NCBI GenBank assembly: GCA_016859345.1
Contig: CM029111.1
Span: 12,713,714 to 12,777,713, forward strand
Source of the DNA: Istiophorus platypterus
Lineage: Eukaryota; Chordata; Actinopteri; Istiophoriformes; Istiophoridae
Direction of reading: 5' to 3'
DNA: 64,000 bases
Shown here: positions 34,501-47,327 of the stretch, piece after piece
Layout of the letters: every line of letters starts with the position of its first letter
Position numbering within the stretch: position 1 is the first letter of the stretch
The notes under the pieces: model-generated
Told to the model about the DNA's origin: nothing
The model's input: only the letters and a program-made list of their open reading frames with translations
The model's database searches: none
Made by a program: the position numbers and the translations under genes

Positions 34501-36873
34501 TAATACATGTTTCCTAATGTTCAGCAGTGTTGACATCATGGCTGCAAATGCTCATAAATGGAGTTGGGTCTTTTTGAATGTAATTATCAAACAGCTAATG
34601 TTAGCTAATGTTCAGCCAATGAGGCTGTGTATACCTGGTAAGCACCAGAATGCCATCAATTTGTAAAGTAACATTAACATGAATGAGAGAAAGAGCATTA
34701 AAAGTTGTCCCAACTATGGAGCTGTGGGGCTTATTGTAGCCATCATTTTATTATGCTTCTGACATGCAAATATATACAGCCAAGTACTATATTTAGCAGC
34801 AGTATGTAACAATCATTGTCGAAGATAAAGTGTCAGATAATCTTGTATGAATTTACTGCAGTTAAAACTGTTAAAAATTACTGGGGACTTTAATAGTTCA
34901 CACAAATTGAATTAGCAGCCTTTTATGATTTATGTCTTCCTGCAAATGCAATGTGTGTGATGGATCCCTACAGGAAGCCCCTCAAGTGCTGCCCACTTAC
35001 AATTAAGCAGCAGAAAGATAAATTATACGTAGCCTCAATATTTTATGGAGGTTTTCATATCAGCAATTCCTCACCTAACACCTCAAGTGTCCTTGTGGTT
35101 TAAAGAAAGAGAAAGGAACTAAAGACCTGAAGCCCTAGAAGTCTTCAAGTATATGTGTGGTCCGGCTTAATTTTAAACGATCTAAATGTTGTTTCGTGGA
35201 ATTATTCTCATCTATAGTTTTTTGGTCCATCTGCTCATTAACGTAACCTTCTGGTTTTCATACTCCTATAGGTACAATACCATGGTTTAAATACACATTT
35301 AATGATGCAATTCAGAATTTTCTTTTTTAGGAGCATTTTAGTGGCTTTTTTCAACATGTTTGTTTCTCTTGACAGATGTAATTTGGGTGATCCTGAGTGT
35401 GGAGGTTGGAGGCCTCCTTGGCGTCACACAGCAGCTTTCCTCTTTCCAAGCTGAGTTCAACACCCAGCCTCACCGCAGCCTGGAAGGAGACTACAACCCC
35501 TTCGCCTCGCCAGAGAAAAGCAAGTGCCCCAACAGCAGCAGCAACAACAACAGCCTCCATGATGACAGCGCTCATAGGGTCGCGGAGGTACATTGGCAGG
35601 GAAGCCCTAACCAGCTACAGCAAGATCAGAATGGACTTTCACATAACCCTGTGGATATAGTAGCAAACAGTCTACAAAGCAATCTATCAGTAGTCTCTTA
35701 TAACCAGGTAAGACATATCATAGGGGAAGGAGATTCTGCACACCAATGAATCAGGGTTGGGGATCCTATATTTCTCTGTTTTCTTTCAAATTTCCATAGT
35801 TAAAATGACAGAATAACTCAAAACCGTGAAGGTTATTTTAAAAAATGTTACATTTAATCTGTTAAGAAAAAGAAAATAAAGTCTTTGGTGCACTGGTGAT
35901 CTTTCAGTACATTTAAATTCAACTAAAGGGAGCATTAACGTCTGCACTCAATTTCATGGCAATCCAGCCAATAGTTGTTGAGATATTTCAGTCTGGACCA
36001 GAGTGGAAAAGCACTGGACCAAGACTGCATCTGTACAAAAAAAAAACGCCTTAAACACACAAGTTTAATTGAGACCAGCTTTAATATAGCAAGTAACTTA
36101 GCATTCTGAGCTAATGCCAACACGTGTAAATATGCCCTGGATGCCTGTAGTTGCTAAGGGGTAAATGCCTTACAGTAATTGCGTGGCTTTTGTTATGGAA
36201 CAGCTGCAGATGTAGAGTTAAGACAGCAATGCTACCTCATTGCTCAGTATAACATGGTCTAAATCTTTATGTGTGTTGTATATTTTCCAATAGGTTTTTG
36301 GTATCTGGGGTTAAAAGACAATATGAAAATATTTTTTATTTTATTATACAACTAGTGCTACAACAAACAATTATTTTCATCAGTGATTACTCTATCAATT
36401 ATTTTCATCATTGATTAATCTACCGATTATTTTCTCCATTATTCGTATGCGTTGTATGTTCTAAAGCAGGTCAGAAAATAGTGAAAAGTGTCTGACAATT
36501 CCTTGAAGCTCAAGGTGACATCTTGATTTGTCCAATCAACAATATAAAACCTCAAAACAATGAGATTAACTGTCACATAAACTATAGAATGTTTTTGTAT
36601 TTGACTATCAGAAATAGTTGCTAATTACGTTTCTTTCTGTTGACTAATCATTTTAGCTCGACAGCCATCATTTTGGCTGTACATATACTGAAAGCTCACA
36701 TACTTAAATCCTCTTCCTGTCTCATTTAGTCAATGTCCCTCACATTCTGCAGCACTGCTATCTGTTCTTCTTTTGTTTTTGGGGTTTTTTCTCTCTTTTT
36801 TTGTATTTTTTTTTGTTATCATTTCCTTTCCTTACAGGGTATACAGGAGTCCTATCCTTTCGGGCACTCTTAA
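31503..36873 (+). CDS. ilrun: ILRUN (C6orf106), UBA-like and NBR1-like domain regulator (5 exons, 294 aa)
   Basis: Nuclear/cytoplasmic regulator that dampens IRF3- and NF-kB-dependent cytokine transcription through p300/CBP, with a reported role in lipoprotein metabolism. Exons: 31503-31666, 33663-33817, 33962-34159, 35376-35707, 36838-36873. Total 885 nt = 295 codons with TAA at 36871-36873; all GT-AG and in phase. Start context is good (G at +4). The N-terminus has an acidic DLDLDLD run from a repeated GACCTG hexamer. A UBA-like helical region spans about residues 18-75 (SEFQRLLGFQLNPAGCAFFL). The NBR1/FW-like domain spans about 85-195, with WRIQNTGAESWPPGV and WRMCTATGLYYG. The C-terminal third is disordered, with Ser/Asn runs, and ends in the conserved YPFGHS. 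Human is 298 aa with near-identical domains. Confidence 0.96.
33216..33364. mobile_element. MITE-like repeat with ATCGATTG termini (ILRUN intron 1)
   Basis: Begins AGGGCTGAAACATTTAATCG and ends with AATCAATTGATTTATTGA, an imperfect inverted pair reminiscent of teleost hAT-type nonautonomous elements. Short and degraded. Confidence 0.5.
34204..34475. mobile_element. hAT-like MITE relic (ILRUN intron 3)
   Basis: Starts TTAATCGATTGACAG and contains TTTGCTGGTTCCAGCTTCT, diagnostic words of a high-copy teleost MITE family, in the opposite orientation to the copy in intron 4. The distal end is truncated. Confidence 0.6.
35925..36005. mobile_element. Teleost repeat fragment (ILRUN intron 4)
   Basis: Contains TTTCATGGCAATCCAGCCAA and GTTGTTGAGATATTTCAGTC, the tail of a very common teleost interspersed repeat, probably the same family as 24380-24655. 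Confidence 0.6.
36352..36660. mobile_element. hAT-like MITE relic (ILRUN intron 4)
   Basis: Contains GATTATTTTCTCC, a CAGAAAATAGTGAAAA core and a terminal TGACTAATCA. This is the layout of the teleost AATCGATTAATC-type MITE family. It lies about 180 bp upstream of the last ILRUN exon. Confidence 0.65.
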
Positions 36874-39428
36874 ATCATGGGACTTGTCACAATGAAGCAG
36901 CACTAAACCGTACCTCTGGAGTCTGTCACACCAATAAGAGAAAGAAGAGGCTTAATCAGAGGCTGGTGGAAAAGTGTGAAGATTCAAAAAAACAAAACAC
37001 AAAAAAATAACACTTTATGCAAAGTCCAGCTACACTTTGAGAAACCAGAGGCCAACGCTCCCGACGTGCAGCTCAACTAACATCCCACACCCACTGTATG
37101 CATGAGTGAATGCTAAGTTAAAAATGAGTGCTATGAGGCTTTTGAGTGATTTTTTTTTTCTCAGATTTTTTTTTTTAGTTGTCAGAGTGCATATGAAACA
37201 AAGATGACAGGAGTGCATATTTGTGAAATTTTGTGTATATGTGTGCATTGTGCAGCCTGAAAGAGAGACTTTGGAGGAAAAGCCATTTATTTTGCCAACT
37301 GATTCTCCAGTTTCTGCTCTGACTCTTTATTAGATTGGGTTTCTGAACCAGTTCCCTTTAACAGAACACAATAATATGGGTGTCTCTGAAACTAACCATT
37401 GAACATCATAATTCCCTTTTCATCTTAGTCATTTACAAACTTTTTTTGAGAAGGGCAACAGCGACTAACTCCGAATATATTGATCTGAGGTTCATTTAAA
37501 GACCAGTGAGTTTTGCCAGTGTTTTTCAACATGGCCTGTGCATTATGGGAAATCATCTCTATGCTATCACTGTAGCTGCAGTTCTAGTTGCAATGTGATT
37601 TTCCTCCATTGGAGGGAGACAGCCATTAATCTTAAGAAGAGGAAGAGCTCTGACAAACAGAAACCTTATTTACAGTATGGCTCCTATAATCTGGTGAAGC
37701 TCGGTCTAAATTATTATACAGGATCATGCTTTAGAAGCCAGACTTTTGTGAACCTAAATCTGATTTGGCATGAAAGCTCAAAGCGTCCTGGGAGACAGTG
37801 ACAGTTTTCTTCCCATACAATGATTACACTCATTCCTGTAACTTGGAAAATCCATATCTATAGAATTTTAGCAGAATATTCATTATTGGTAATAATGCAG
37901 TATTAGAGATTTAGTTTAGTTTTACATGCTTGAATTAAAATAAAACACAAAATAACAGGATTAATGTATATTATGCCATAATACGCTGATTTTAAGCCAT
38001 ATGAATAGTGGTAAAGACATAACTTCACATAATAAATTTAAAAAGTCACTTTGCTCTGAATTTTTTATTTGAAAGCTGTCCCGGACTCGAGTCGAATGTA
38101 CCTGAAGAATGTAAGAGGATAAAGTATTTGGAAAAAATATTAATTTACCCAAAGATTCTACATTGTGTATTTGCACTGAACTGGCAGGTGTTATTAGTGC
38201 AGTTATTCTGCATTTTCCTGTCTCGTTAAAATTATACTTGGGATGTTCCACATCCAGATCTAGAAAGGTTCTCATTGACCTTTAATGGGCTTTGTAGACA
38301 AAACTGAGAATTTTTGATCCTGTTTTATTATTTTGGAGGCAAATTTAACCACACCAGTAAAATTAAAAACAAATGACAGTATCATGTTTTCCTTAGGAAT
38401 TGTTACTGCAATAGACACTTGCACTAACAGGCTGATCTGTACGCTGGGTAGAGTGACCTCCATGGTAAGGCCCGTGCATATGTTCCTCCTCCACTAATAC
38501 AGTTAAGTCCTGAAGGGTTTATTAACTGTGATTTTATCTGTCTTTTGCAGCCAGTGTTACCCCCCCTGTTTTTATAAAGGCACTAACTGTAAGCCCTGAG
38601 GTTACTGAGCTTTGACAACATGACAATACCAGCAGAAACTACATGCTGCAAGAATCTTTGGGCTCTTTGCTGTTTCACAGAATGGTGTGCATTCCCCGCG
38701 CAAAATGTCAACGATTTATGTCTCTCCCTACTGTCAGTGTCAGTTCATCGGGTGCTGGGTGCATTTTGTTTTTAGTGGTATGTCTCTCTAAAGTTTCTAC
38801 TGGCCAGATTGCAGAACGAATCAGTTGGCATTAGACTCATTCAACAGCACACTTATGAGAGTGAGGAAGTGCAAACAGAGGCACAGACAAAAGCTTTTTT
38901 TCCTGTATGTATGTTTGATGAATGTTTGTATGATTAAATTATCACTTAAAAACTGAAAATCTTGAGCTTTGTGTCATGTTTGTGCAGCAGCTTTAGCCAA
39001 AAGTTACCGGGACTGAAATGTGAATAAATCTCACGTCCTTGTTTTATGTAGATTCCAACACCAGACTCTACATTTTCACAGCATTTTTCTCTTTTTACTT
39101 GGCAATGAATAGATTTCTCTTTGATTTTCTACTTCTTGACAACAATTAGTTCTGAGGACAACCCCTCGCAGTCTACTCTCAGACATTGAAAAAGGTTTTG
39201 TTTTTTTGAATTATTTGTAAATGCAGCAAATTGCTATCTGATTACATGTGAAAGTGATGTTATTGCCTTTTAACTGGAAATGGCTTTGTGCCACTAGTTT
39301 AGCCAAAAACTGATGTGAATCAATTTTTACATTTACTGTAACAGGGACTGAATCAGTTTAAAGAAATTATACATTACCAGGGTCTTGGTCCCATTCCTGT
39401 GTATTGATGGGGCAATTTTCTGAATAAA
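36874..39428 (+). other. ilrun: ILRUN 3' UTR (probable extent)
   Basis: No coding exon recognised. AATAAA hexamers occur at 37939-37944, 39023-39028 and 39423-39428, so the UTR is between about 1.1 and 2.6 kb depending on the site used. The short open frames here match nothing I know. Confidence 0.45.
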
Positions 39429-40689
39429 GAAACATTCAAATTAACACAAAAAGCACAGTACAAGACACTGCTATATAAGTATATACATTATTTCATAGAC
39501 CACTTTAACATGTTGTGCATGCACTTGGGGTCTCAACTGTCATATATTGCCTGGTCTTAGAGGGATGAAATGAGGTGGGGGGTTTTCATTTGAGGTTAAT
39601 GTAACAAAAACTTGTAATGTTAGGTAGAACATGAGGCAACCACAGACCAGGGCCTATGGAGGTACAGCTAGCTCATCCCCTGAGCTTTCTCTGTTTTGCA
39701 CTTCAATGAGGTGTCAGATTACATGTTAGCCTGGGGGTTTACTGGTCAAATGCTGCATGCAGCTCCTTCTATGGAACCCCATCAGAGGACCTTTGAAGAT
39801 GATTTATGTGGGTTAAACACAGGCAGTAGCTCTTTGGAATATTTCAACACAACCACACAAACATTACTGTTTAGTTTAAGCAAACATTTGCTCACTCTCG
39901 CTTTTGCTATCCCTCTGTCTCTAACTCTTGTACTCACTCTGTGCACCAGCTATTCAGCTTTTCCAGTCATGGTTTTTCCACCTTTGAAAGCAGCTCTACA
40001 CATCATTTTCCCTTGGACAACTTATTGATATTTCACAGATTTCACAGACCTTTCTCATGTCTTATGAGTTTGAGCTAAAATAAGTGCACAAAACACATAC
40101 ACTAACCACACAGTGAGATATTCATGTAAATCTCCTGAAGCTATCTGTCTTTCATTTAATCCTGATACATTATGGCTAAAGTTAACCTCTATACATTGCA
40201 AACCTGCCTGAAACATGTGAAAAGTGTGTATTAACCTTTATTTTTTCTTTTGCAAAGAGTTTGCTCAGATCTAAATTATCCCTGGGCCTGAGCAGTAGAT
40301 TTATAACAGGTATGACATATTCCCCACGTCTAACACAGCGGAATATGCTGAACTTTGACACAATTGCCTTAGTGGATCAGATAAAATTACATTTCCCCTT
40401 TGGTAGTCTAGTGTTTTAAGTTCACAAAATTTACATATCATCCGTAAAAACTGCCTTTCTTGAAACGATCACAAAAACTCTATGGCTGCCAAGCTTCTCC
40501 CCAGGCTTTTACAACCCAGGCTGTTGAGACTCACCTGGTTTGTTTACTCAAGGAACTCTCTATGTGATAACTGCCTCAAGTCATTATGAAGCAGACTCTT
40601 AGAACAACCTCCCTCATTGAGACACACCCTTTCTTTCAGAATTGATATGTCATGAAGGCACTCAGTCCCAAATTAGTCAAACTCTTGCC

Positions 40690-40964
40690 ACCGCTGCTAC
40701 GAGTCAAATAAGGGGTCTCAGGGGTTGGAGTGGACTGAAATGATCCAGCTCTCAGGGTAGGAGACAAAAAAAAACCCTAAACAAACAAAAAACGGTAGAT
40801 ACAGCACATCCTTACCGGAGGGCAAAAAGGTCAAAGTCTGACGAAGACCCGGACATCAGTCCAAGACTTAAACTCCGAGGAGCAAGAGAGGAGCCAGGCC
40901 CCGCTGAGGAGGAGCCTCAGCGCTGGACACGCTGCTGAACTGAACGCTTTCAAACACCGACAAG
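40690..40964 (+). other. spdef: Candidate SPDEF 5' noncoding exon
   Basis: A locally GC-richer segment ends in a donor-like CAAG|GTAGGA at 40964/40965. The first SPDEF coding exon has an acceptor-like CATCCTCAG ending at 44016, before ATG 44035. Together they suggest a spliced 5' UTR with an intron of about 3 kb. The start of the exon is arbitrary. Confidence 0.35.
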
Positions 40965-41253
40965 GTAGGACTGGATTTCTCAATGGGACCAGAAATACTT
41001 TTACTAAAAAAAGCCACTGTTGGTACTATACTGCAGTTATTGCTATTGAATAATACTACCTGCTACCAACACTGCTACCACTTCACAATCACAGTAAGAA
41101 AGACACAAATGTAAATGATACGATTGATTATGGCTGGATTTTATTTACTCACCTCAGCTCCAGGATTGTGGTACTGCTCATGCTGGCTCACTGTCATGCT
41201 GTTATTGTTGACTGGGACACCTGAATAGAGCACAGCCATTGTTCATTAAAACA

Positions 41254-41340
41254 TAATATTATTATATTATATTATATTATATTATATTATATTATATTAG
41301 ATTAGATTAGATTAGATTAGATTAGATTAGATTAGATTAT
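41254..41340. repeat. Compound pentanucleotide microsatellite (ATTAT)n-(GATTA)n
   Basis: About eight ATTAT units pass abruptly into about nine GATTA/AGATT units. The two blocks differ by one base per unit, and both are nearly perfect. Confidence 0.9.
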
Positions 41341-44034
41341 TACCATTGAGTGTAAGCTGCAGTTTGATGTCGTAGCTGGGTTGCTTAACCTAGAAGACTG
41401 CCTCATACATTTTTGATGATAAAAGTATGACATGAAGATTTTAATCACTTGAACTAGTAACTCTTAAATGTTGGAAATTAAATATTTAGTAGCATAGAAT
41501 GAAAAAACTAGTAAAGTGAAGGAACATTAAAATTGTAAATAGGTACATATTTGATTGTATCGACTTAGCTGCTTTCCACTACTTCCATTAGTACAGTTAC
41601 TGTTACTGCTATGTTAGTATTACTACACTGCGAGCAACACTATTGCTTCCAGTGACAGTGGTCCAGCTTGTGTCCTGATAATGATTATAATAATTAATTT
41701 GCTCTCTTTGTAATGATGTCTCAGCTACTGAAAGCATCCAATATTATTTAATGTAATGTCAATACACATTTAATTCTGGTTGATTTATTCAGGATTTTCA
41801 TTTTATGACAATTTCATTTGGATAAATAGCAATCAGAATTTAATCCAAATTTTTTTTTTTTATCAAAGTCCCAGTGAAAAAGTTGGTCAGGCGAATTTAA
41901 TAAATTGTTGTTTTGCATATTAAGAAAGATGTAAAATTAAAAAGAAGTCACTTTATTCCTTGGCTCTCTCTTACTTTTGCCATCCCCTACAAACTGGAAC
42001 AAACAAAAAACACAATGCATGCACACATGCATCAATCCACATGCACAGAAACAGACATTTTGCAGAGCACACACAGAAAAAAACTCATTAAGGTTTGATA
42101 ACACCTGTTTGTTTGTCCAAACAATGGTGGAATGCAAGAAGCAGTGAATGACCAGAGCTTTTCATAATCACTAAATGCCTCTCATATCAGTTTGGCAACC
42201 ATGTAACGTCACGTTAAACAAAGCACCAAATATAAGTATGCAAATAATCGGCTTGATTTCATCAGCAAGCTGCTTTCATTTGAGCAGTACACCCAAAAAA
42301 TACCCCCCCCCCACACACACACACACACACAAAGGACATTTGTCTCAGAGAGAAAGCATAACCTAGACGAGCGAGTTTTTGCCGCTGCTAAACATTTAAA
42401 GTATCAGTGCCTTAAGGCAAAGAAAAAAATAGCAGATGTGCACACATGTGTCCAGACATCTAGAAGAAGTACCGTGTTCACATAGTGACAAAAGTCTCTT
42501 CTTTGAGAAATCCCATTTGTTTTGAATAAAACATTGTATAATATACCGTATATGTTATTCTAAATACATTTGTGGTGATCCTTTATTATTATCAGTCGTC
42601 TTGCTTCATTATACACTAAACTGTATATGTATATGCAGTGATGACAACTCTTAAGCCGATGAACACTTGTGTTAAAAGTTGGGAAATAAATAACAGCTAT
42701 TGATGCCATAACCGTCGCCTTTTAACTGCTGCAAACGCTTACGTTTATCAGCTATTGATTATTTATAGGTTTATAGGTCTTATAGGTCTTTGCTGACTAA
42801 ATAGATTTTTTCTAGCTTTCGGGAGTTGCACTATGTGTCACCGGTTTGACAGTGTTTTGGACTGAGGACAGGTGACCTCAGGCGATCAGTCTACTTGTCT
42901 CTGCCATATGCCCCGTACCTCATTATCTGTTTTTACCAATAGACAACCTGTGATCAATATCCAGCATGAGAGTGTTTCCTATTTTCAGTGTTGAGTGTGA
43001 ATATAGTTTGAGACAGCGCAGCATTTTACTCTTTAAATCCAAATCTGAATCAGAAAAAAACTTAATGCAAGGCAATGGACATTTGACACAGCTCACACAG
43101 GTAAACACAGACCAAAAAAACCACCAGGTACATGTAACAAAAATATACACACAGAAATATATACGAAATCTGTTTTAGTGATGTCTCTGGATATTCGTTG
43201 TCACATCCGTTTTACTCACCTCTTTCAGGGTTTTTTGTGTGTGTTTTATTATCTCATGCATTCTATTTCTCTTGGAGTAGCAGTAGGATTAAAGTATTTT
43301 ATGGTAATCGCTGTAAACACATTGGGTTAAGTTTCAATACAAGAGTCTAAACCACAATTTAGTCATGTTGAATACTGGCATTAAGCACCACTCCCAGCCT
43401 GGTGAGCTGTTCTCTTACTCATGCTATGAAAAATACGCTTCAGCTATTTATCCTTTACCCACATATTATATATGTCCCACCCTTTATGCTGTATTCTATC
43501 AAGCTTTCTGTATTTATGCTCTAGCAGGTGGTGTAGATTGGATTCTGATATTACTGAATAATGTTGAGAATGACGGAAAGAAAGGTCAGAATTTCACTCT
43601 GAATCCATTTGACCTCAATATTTCCAAATATATAGATTCATGACAGAATCTGAGGTTGATTCTTGGAGAAACCAGATGAAAGACAGACTGAGGTTTTGAA
43701 TTTCAATAAAACCCTCTGAAGGACAAACAATGGTTTCAATTAATTCAATTGTCAAACAGTCTGCAGTTGACTAAGATGGAATAACTGATTCCTTATTTCA
43801 AAGTAAGTCCCTGCAAAGTAAATATCACAGCACAAATGTCATCATTTACTTTAGGATTGCTGCTGTTTAAATATTGGGCATTGGGGTATGGTTTCAGCAC
43901 AGCATCAATGCCGCTCTGTTACACGAGACAATGTCATTGTTCAAAATGTCATGTAGGGTGTCAATCTGTTATGACACCGACGACAACATCATGTGAAACC
44001 ATGCTTTCATCCTCAGCATTCAAGGAGCCTGAGC

Positions 44035-46479
44035 ATGGGGAGTCCAGGCTGTGAACACACTGGCTGCATGGCGCACTCGCCTCTCTACATCAGTCAGCCC
44101 CACGCCAACCCCAGCTCGGCCTGGCCGGATGTGGCGGTGGACATCAAACCGCCGCGCAGTTTGTTGGGGCTCCCTGAGCTCAGCTGGCCGGAGGTCTACC
44201 TCCCCTGCTATGACCGATTAGCCAGAGAGGAGAACCCCTGGGTGCCGGGGATGAAAGAGGACCCCCTCGCATATGCCGCTCCCCCCGCCAGGAGCCCACC
44301 GGCACCCAGCCATGCTCAGGATTCCTCCCCCCAGGGGGAGAGTCAGGTGGAGGAGTGCTGTCTGGAGCAAGTCCGGACCATGGTGGTGGGAGAGGTGCTG
44401 AAAGACGTCGACACAGCCTGCAGGCTGCTCAACATTACACCGGGTAAAACAGAATAAAACTGGTTCATGTCATTTTATCCCATTTAAACAGAAGAAAACC
44501 TGCTGTGGAAATGTTGCAAGAAGTTGTAGTTTGATAAAACAAACCTTTAAAAGCCATCATTTGTTTGTTTACTCTGACCCTGCATCTTCAGCGACACCAG
44601 ATGACACCTATTGAGCATCCGAGGCCCTGCCCATCTTGTGCAAACTCCAATGTTGACACAAGATCATCTTATTTCTCATGAACATTGTCGTTATCCAGGG
44701 CCTTAAAATCATGTACTGTGCACATGATCAGAAATTGGGAGACATACATTTGTAGCAGGATAGGAAAGGATATTTTGTCATTGTCATAATTTAAAAGAGC
44801 TCCCCAAAGCTCAGACCCTACCTGGTCTCTCTATGTTTTCCTCTTTAGACCCCTCGGACTGGAACTGCGATCATGTTCAGAAGTGGCTGCTCTGGACCGA
44901 GCACCTTTACAAGCTGCCGCAGGTCAACACCATGTTTCAGTGTCTGACTGGGAGGGATCTGTGTTCCATGACGGAGGCAGACTTCAGACAACAATCCATG
45001 CAGTTTGGAGACATGCTGTATGCACATCTGGACATCTGGAGATCTGGTAAGGACAACAAGAAACACTGGCAAATAAACCTTCACCTGCTCTACCGTAAAC
45101 CGCCACTGGATTCGTTCCCTTTTTTTTTTTGTTTTGTTCCTTTAGCCGCAGCGATGAAGCAGTGCTGCCCACCAGGAGACAGCAAATCTGGTAGGTTTGT
45201 GATTTATAACTAGGTGGAGTGATTACATTACCGAGGCAAAACAAAAAAGCGTCAGTCTGGTTTCTGGAAATCTCTCTTCTGTCAGCAGCTGATGATGACT
45301 CCTGGTCAGATGTGATGTGTACCTACCCCACTCAGCCCATCCACTTGTGGCAGTTCCTTCAAGAGCTGCTACTCAAGCCACACAACTACAGCCACTGCAT
45401 CCGCTGGCTCAACAAAGAGAAAGGTAACGTGATAGAAAATGGATGGCAGCTCGGCACACCAGCTGGACCGGTGCATGCGACTAATTGCAGGGACTCATAT
45501 GATATTAAACACGACACTGCCTGTCGCTGTTCATGTCACTGCCAAGTGTTTGTGAGGCGTTGTCACATGGTAAATGGCTTCCAATGCTACTGGGCCTTCA
45601 GAAGTAGCGCCGAAGTGAAGTATACAGTGATTTAGCCCAATTGTAGAGTACAGATGTTGATGTACAGTTTTTAACATGTGGAACTTGCTGCAAGGGTTCA
45701 AAAAAGACGATTTCAGGAGGAATACTTTAAATAAATTCCTTTTTATAATCACTTGAGGGAATACTTGGCCGTTTTGACAAATAGCACATTAACTTTCTTG
45801 CCGAAAGAGGATTGATATCTCTCTCACGGCTGTGGGGTGAATATGAATATAGCCAGCAGCCAGTTAGCTTAGCTTAGCATGAAGACTGGAAGCAAGGGGC
45901 AACAGTTAGCCTAGCTGACTAGCCTAGCTCATGATTAAACATGTTTCATCTATCTGTCCTCCCTCATCAAATCCCTTCATCCGGCCAATAGTAGTTGGTC
46001 ATGTGACCTCCAGAAACCACAACTTGACGTTTTTACGTCAGAACAGAGCAAAGCAAACTCACCGCATGCTTCTGCTTATTATGTTAGGCTAAGCTAACAG
46101 TCACCTGGCTTCATGTAGTGTACAAACGGTATTGCTGTTTCCGGTTTTCTGTTCGCTGTTAGCAACAAAACTAATTTTACATTTTACAATCATCATGTTA
46201 GCATGCTGACGTAAGCATTCAGGTCAAAGCACCAGTATGGCCGACTCCCTCATTCACCTCTGAATCGAGAATGAGCACATTTTCTTTCTTCCCTCCAAAG
46301 GAATTTTCAAAATCGAAGACTCCGCTCACGTGGCCAGGCTATGGGGCATCAGGAAGAACCGCCCGGCTATGAACTACGACAAACTGAGTCGCTCTATACG
46401 CCAGTACTACAAAAAGGGAATCATCCGGAAGCCTGATGTATCCCGTAGACTGGTCTACCAGTTCGTCAAACCTGTATGA
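44035..46479 (+). CDS. spdef: SPDEF, ETS-family transcription factor (5 coding exons, 321 aa)
   Basis: Nuclear ETS factor of epithelial and goblet-cell differentiation that prefers GGAT cores. Coding exons: 44035-44443, 44849-45046, 45146-45190, 45289-45423 (45286 is an alternative start), 46301-46479. The total of 966 nt is 322 codons with TGA at 46477-46479; junctions are GT-AG and in phase. An Ala/Pro-rich N-terminus is followed by the Pointed/SAM domain at about residues 112-203 ([20 protein letters not shown], then [15 protein letters not shown]). The ETS domain at about 235-319 runs from [18 protein letters not shown] to [10 protein letters not shown] and includes the recognition helix [16 protein letters not shown]. 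Length is close to human (335 aa); the N-terminus is the variable part. ATG 44035 was chosen because the next upstream in-frame ATG is absent and MGS matches the family start. Confidence 0.95.
45755..46180. mobile_element. TTAGCTTAGC-type teleost MITE copy in SPDEF intron 4
   Basis: The left part has TTTCTTGCCG and AGCCAGTTAGCTTAGCTTAG; a reverse-orientation GGCTAAGCTAACAGTCACCT appears near 46085-46105. Both are hallmarks of an abundant fish nonautonomous DNA transposon with inverted ends. Degraded. Confidence 0.6.
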
Positions 46480-46785
46480 TTAAGAGGACAAGTTGAAGAG
46501 AATGAACTCAGGGCAAAACAAAGATATGCTGGACATACAGTAGAAGTAACATGAACTCTGCAGCTCTTTTGTATTTTTTGTGTCTTTGATGTTTCATGTC
46601 AAATGTAAAGACTGCCTGCTGAAACGTGCACATCCTGCCTATCGTTATTTCACTGTTTAATTCTTAAAAAGTGGATATTATTTGTCTCTTTGTTGTCTTC
46701 AGCACTCAGTTTTAAAATGACTCTTTGGTGTGATTTTCGGTTTAAGGACATATAAACATATTAAGAAGGACATATTTTTTCTTCT

Positions 46786-46791
46786 ATTAAA
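46786..46791 (+). promoter_or_regulatory. spdef: Candidate proximal SPDEF poly(A) signal (ATTAAA)
   Basis: ATTAAA, the commonest variant hexamer, lies about 310 bp after the SPDEF stop, just before the MITE at 46795. Confidence 0.4.
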
Positions 46792-46794
46792 ACA

Positions 46795-47155
46795 TTTCAA
46801 AATAGGAAATATGCTCTTTCGCGTTCTTGCGGTTAGATGACAAGATCCTTACCATCATGTCTGTACGCAAGATACTGGAGGCAGCAGCCAGTTATCCTAG
46901 CTTAGCATAATAACAGGAAACAGGGTGAAACAGCTAGTGTTTACCGCCACCCAAAGATTAAAAAAACTACCGCTAAATATTTAACACTTTTTACTGTGTC
47001 TTGTTGGTGTTGCTTTAGGTGCTGGTAGTTCAATCTTATTACCCTTGGACAGAGCCAGGCCAGCGTTTCTCTGTTTCAAGTCCTTGTGCTAAGCTAGGCT
47101 AACTGGATTGTTTTTGCAAGAAAGCGAACAAGTGAAATTCCTTAAAATATTGAGC
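46795..47155. mobile_element. Near-complete TTAGC-type MITE in the SPDEF 3' UTR region
   Basis: The left end, ATATGCTCTTTCGCGTTCTT, is mirrored by the right end, CAAGAAAGCGAACAAGTGAA; together they form imperfect terminal inverted repeats of about 32 bp. The internal words CATGTCTGTACG, CCTAGCTTAGCATAA and TTGGACAGAGCCAGGCCAG fit the teleost family also seen at 45755 and about 56850. Confidence 0.7.
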
Positions 47156-47327
47156 TGTGCCTCTGAATTTCCTTTTCTTTTCAGACAATGACACTTCCTC
47201 TTATTCCCAGGTGTCGAGAATATTTTCAAGTTGCAGTCCAAAGCTAGAGTGAGGGAATATTTTATCAAACCTGACCTGATAACTAGTCATTACATATTTT
47301 TCTTTGGGGTTTATGATCAAGATCTAC

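Larger units (their letters stand above)
39429..44034. other. ILRUN-SPDEF intergenic region and SPDEF 5' region
   Basis: No protein-coding exon recognised. A possible SPDEF noncoding exon ends at 40964. The compound (ATTAT)n/(GATTA)n microsatellite is at 41254-41340, and a poly(C) plus (CA)n run is at about 42302-42332. The remainder is A/T-rich single-copy-looking DNA in which I see nothing specific. Confidence 0.6.
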
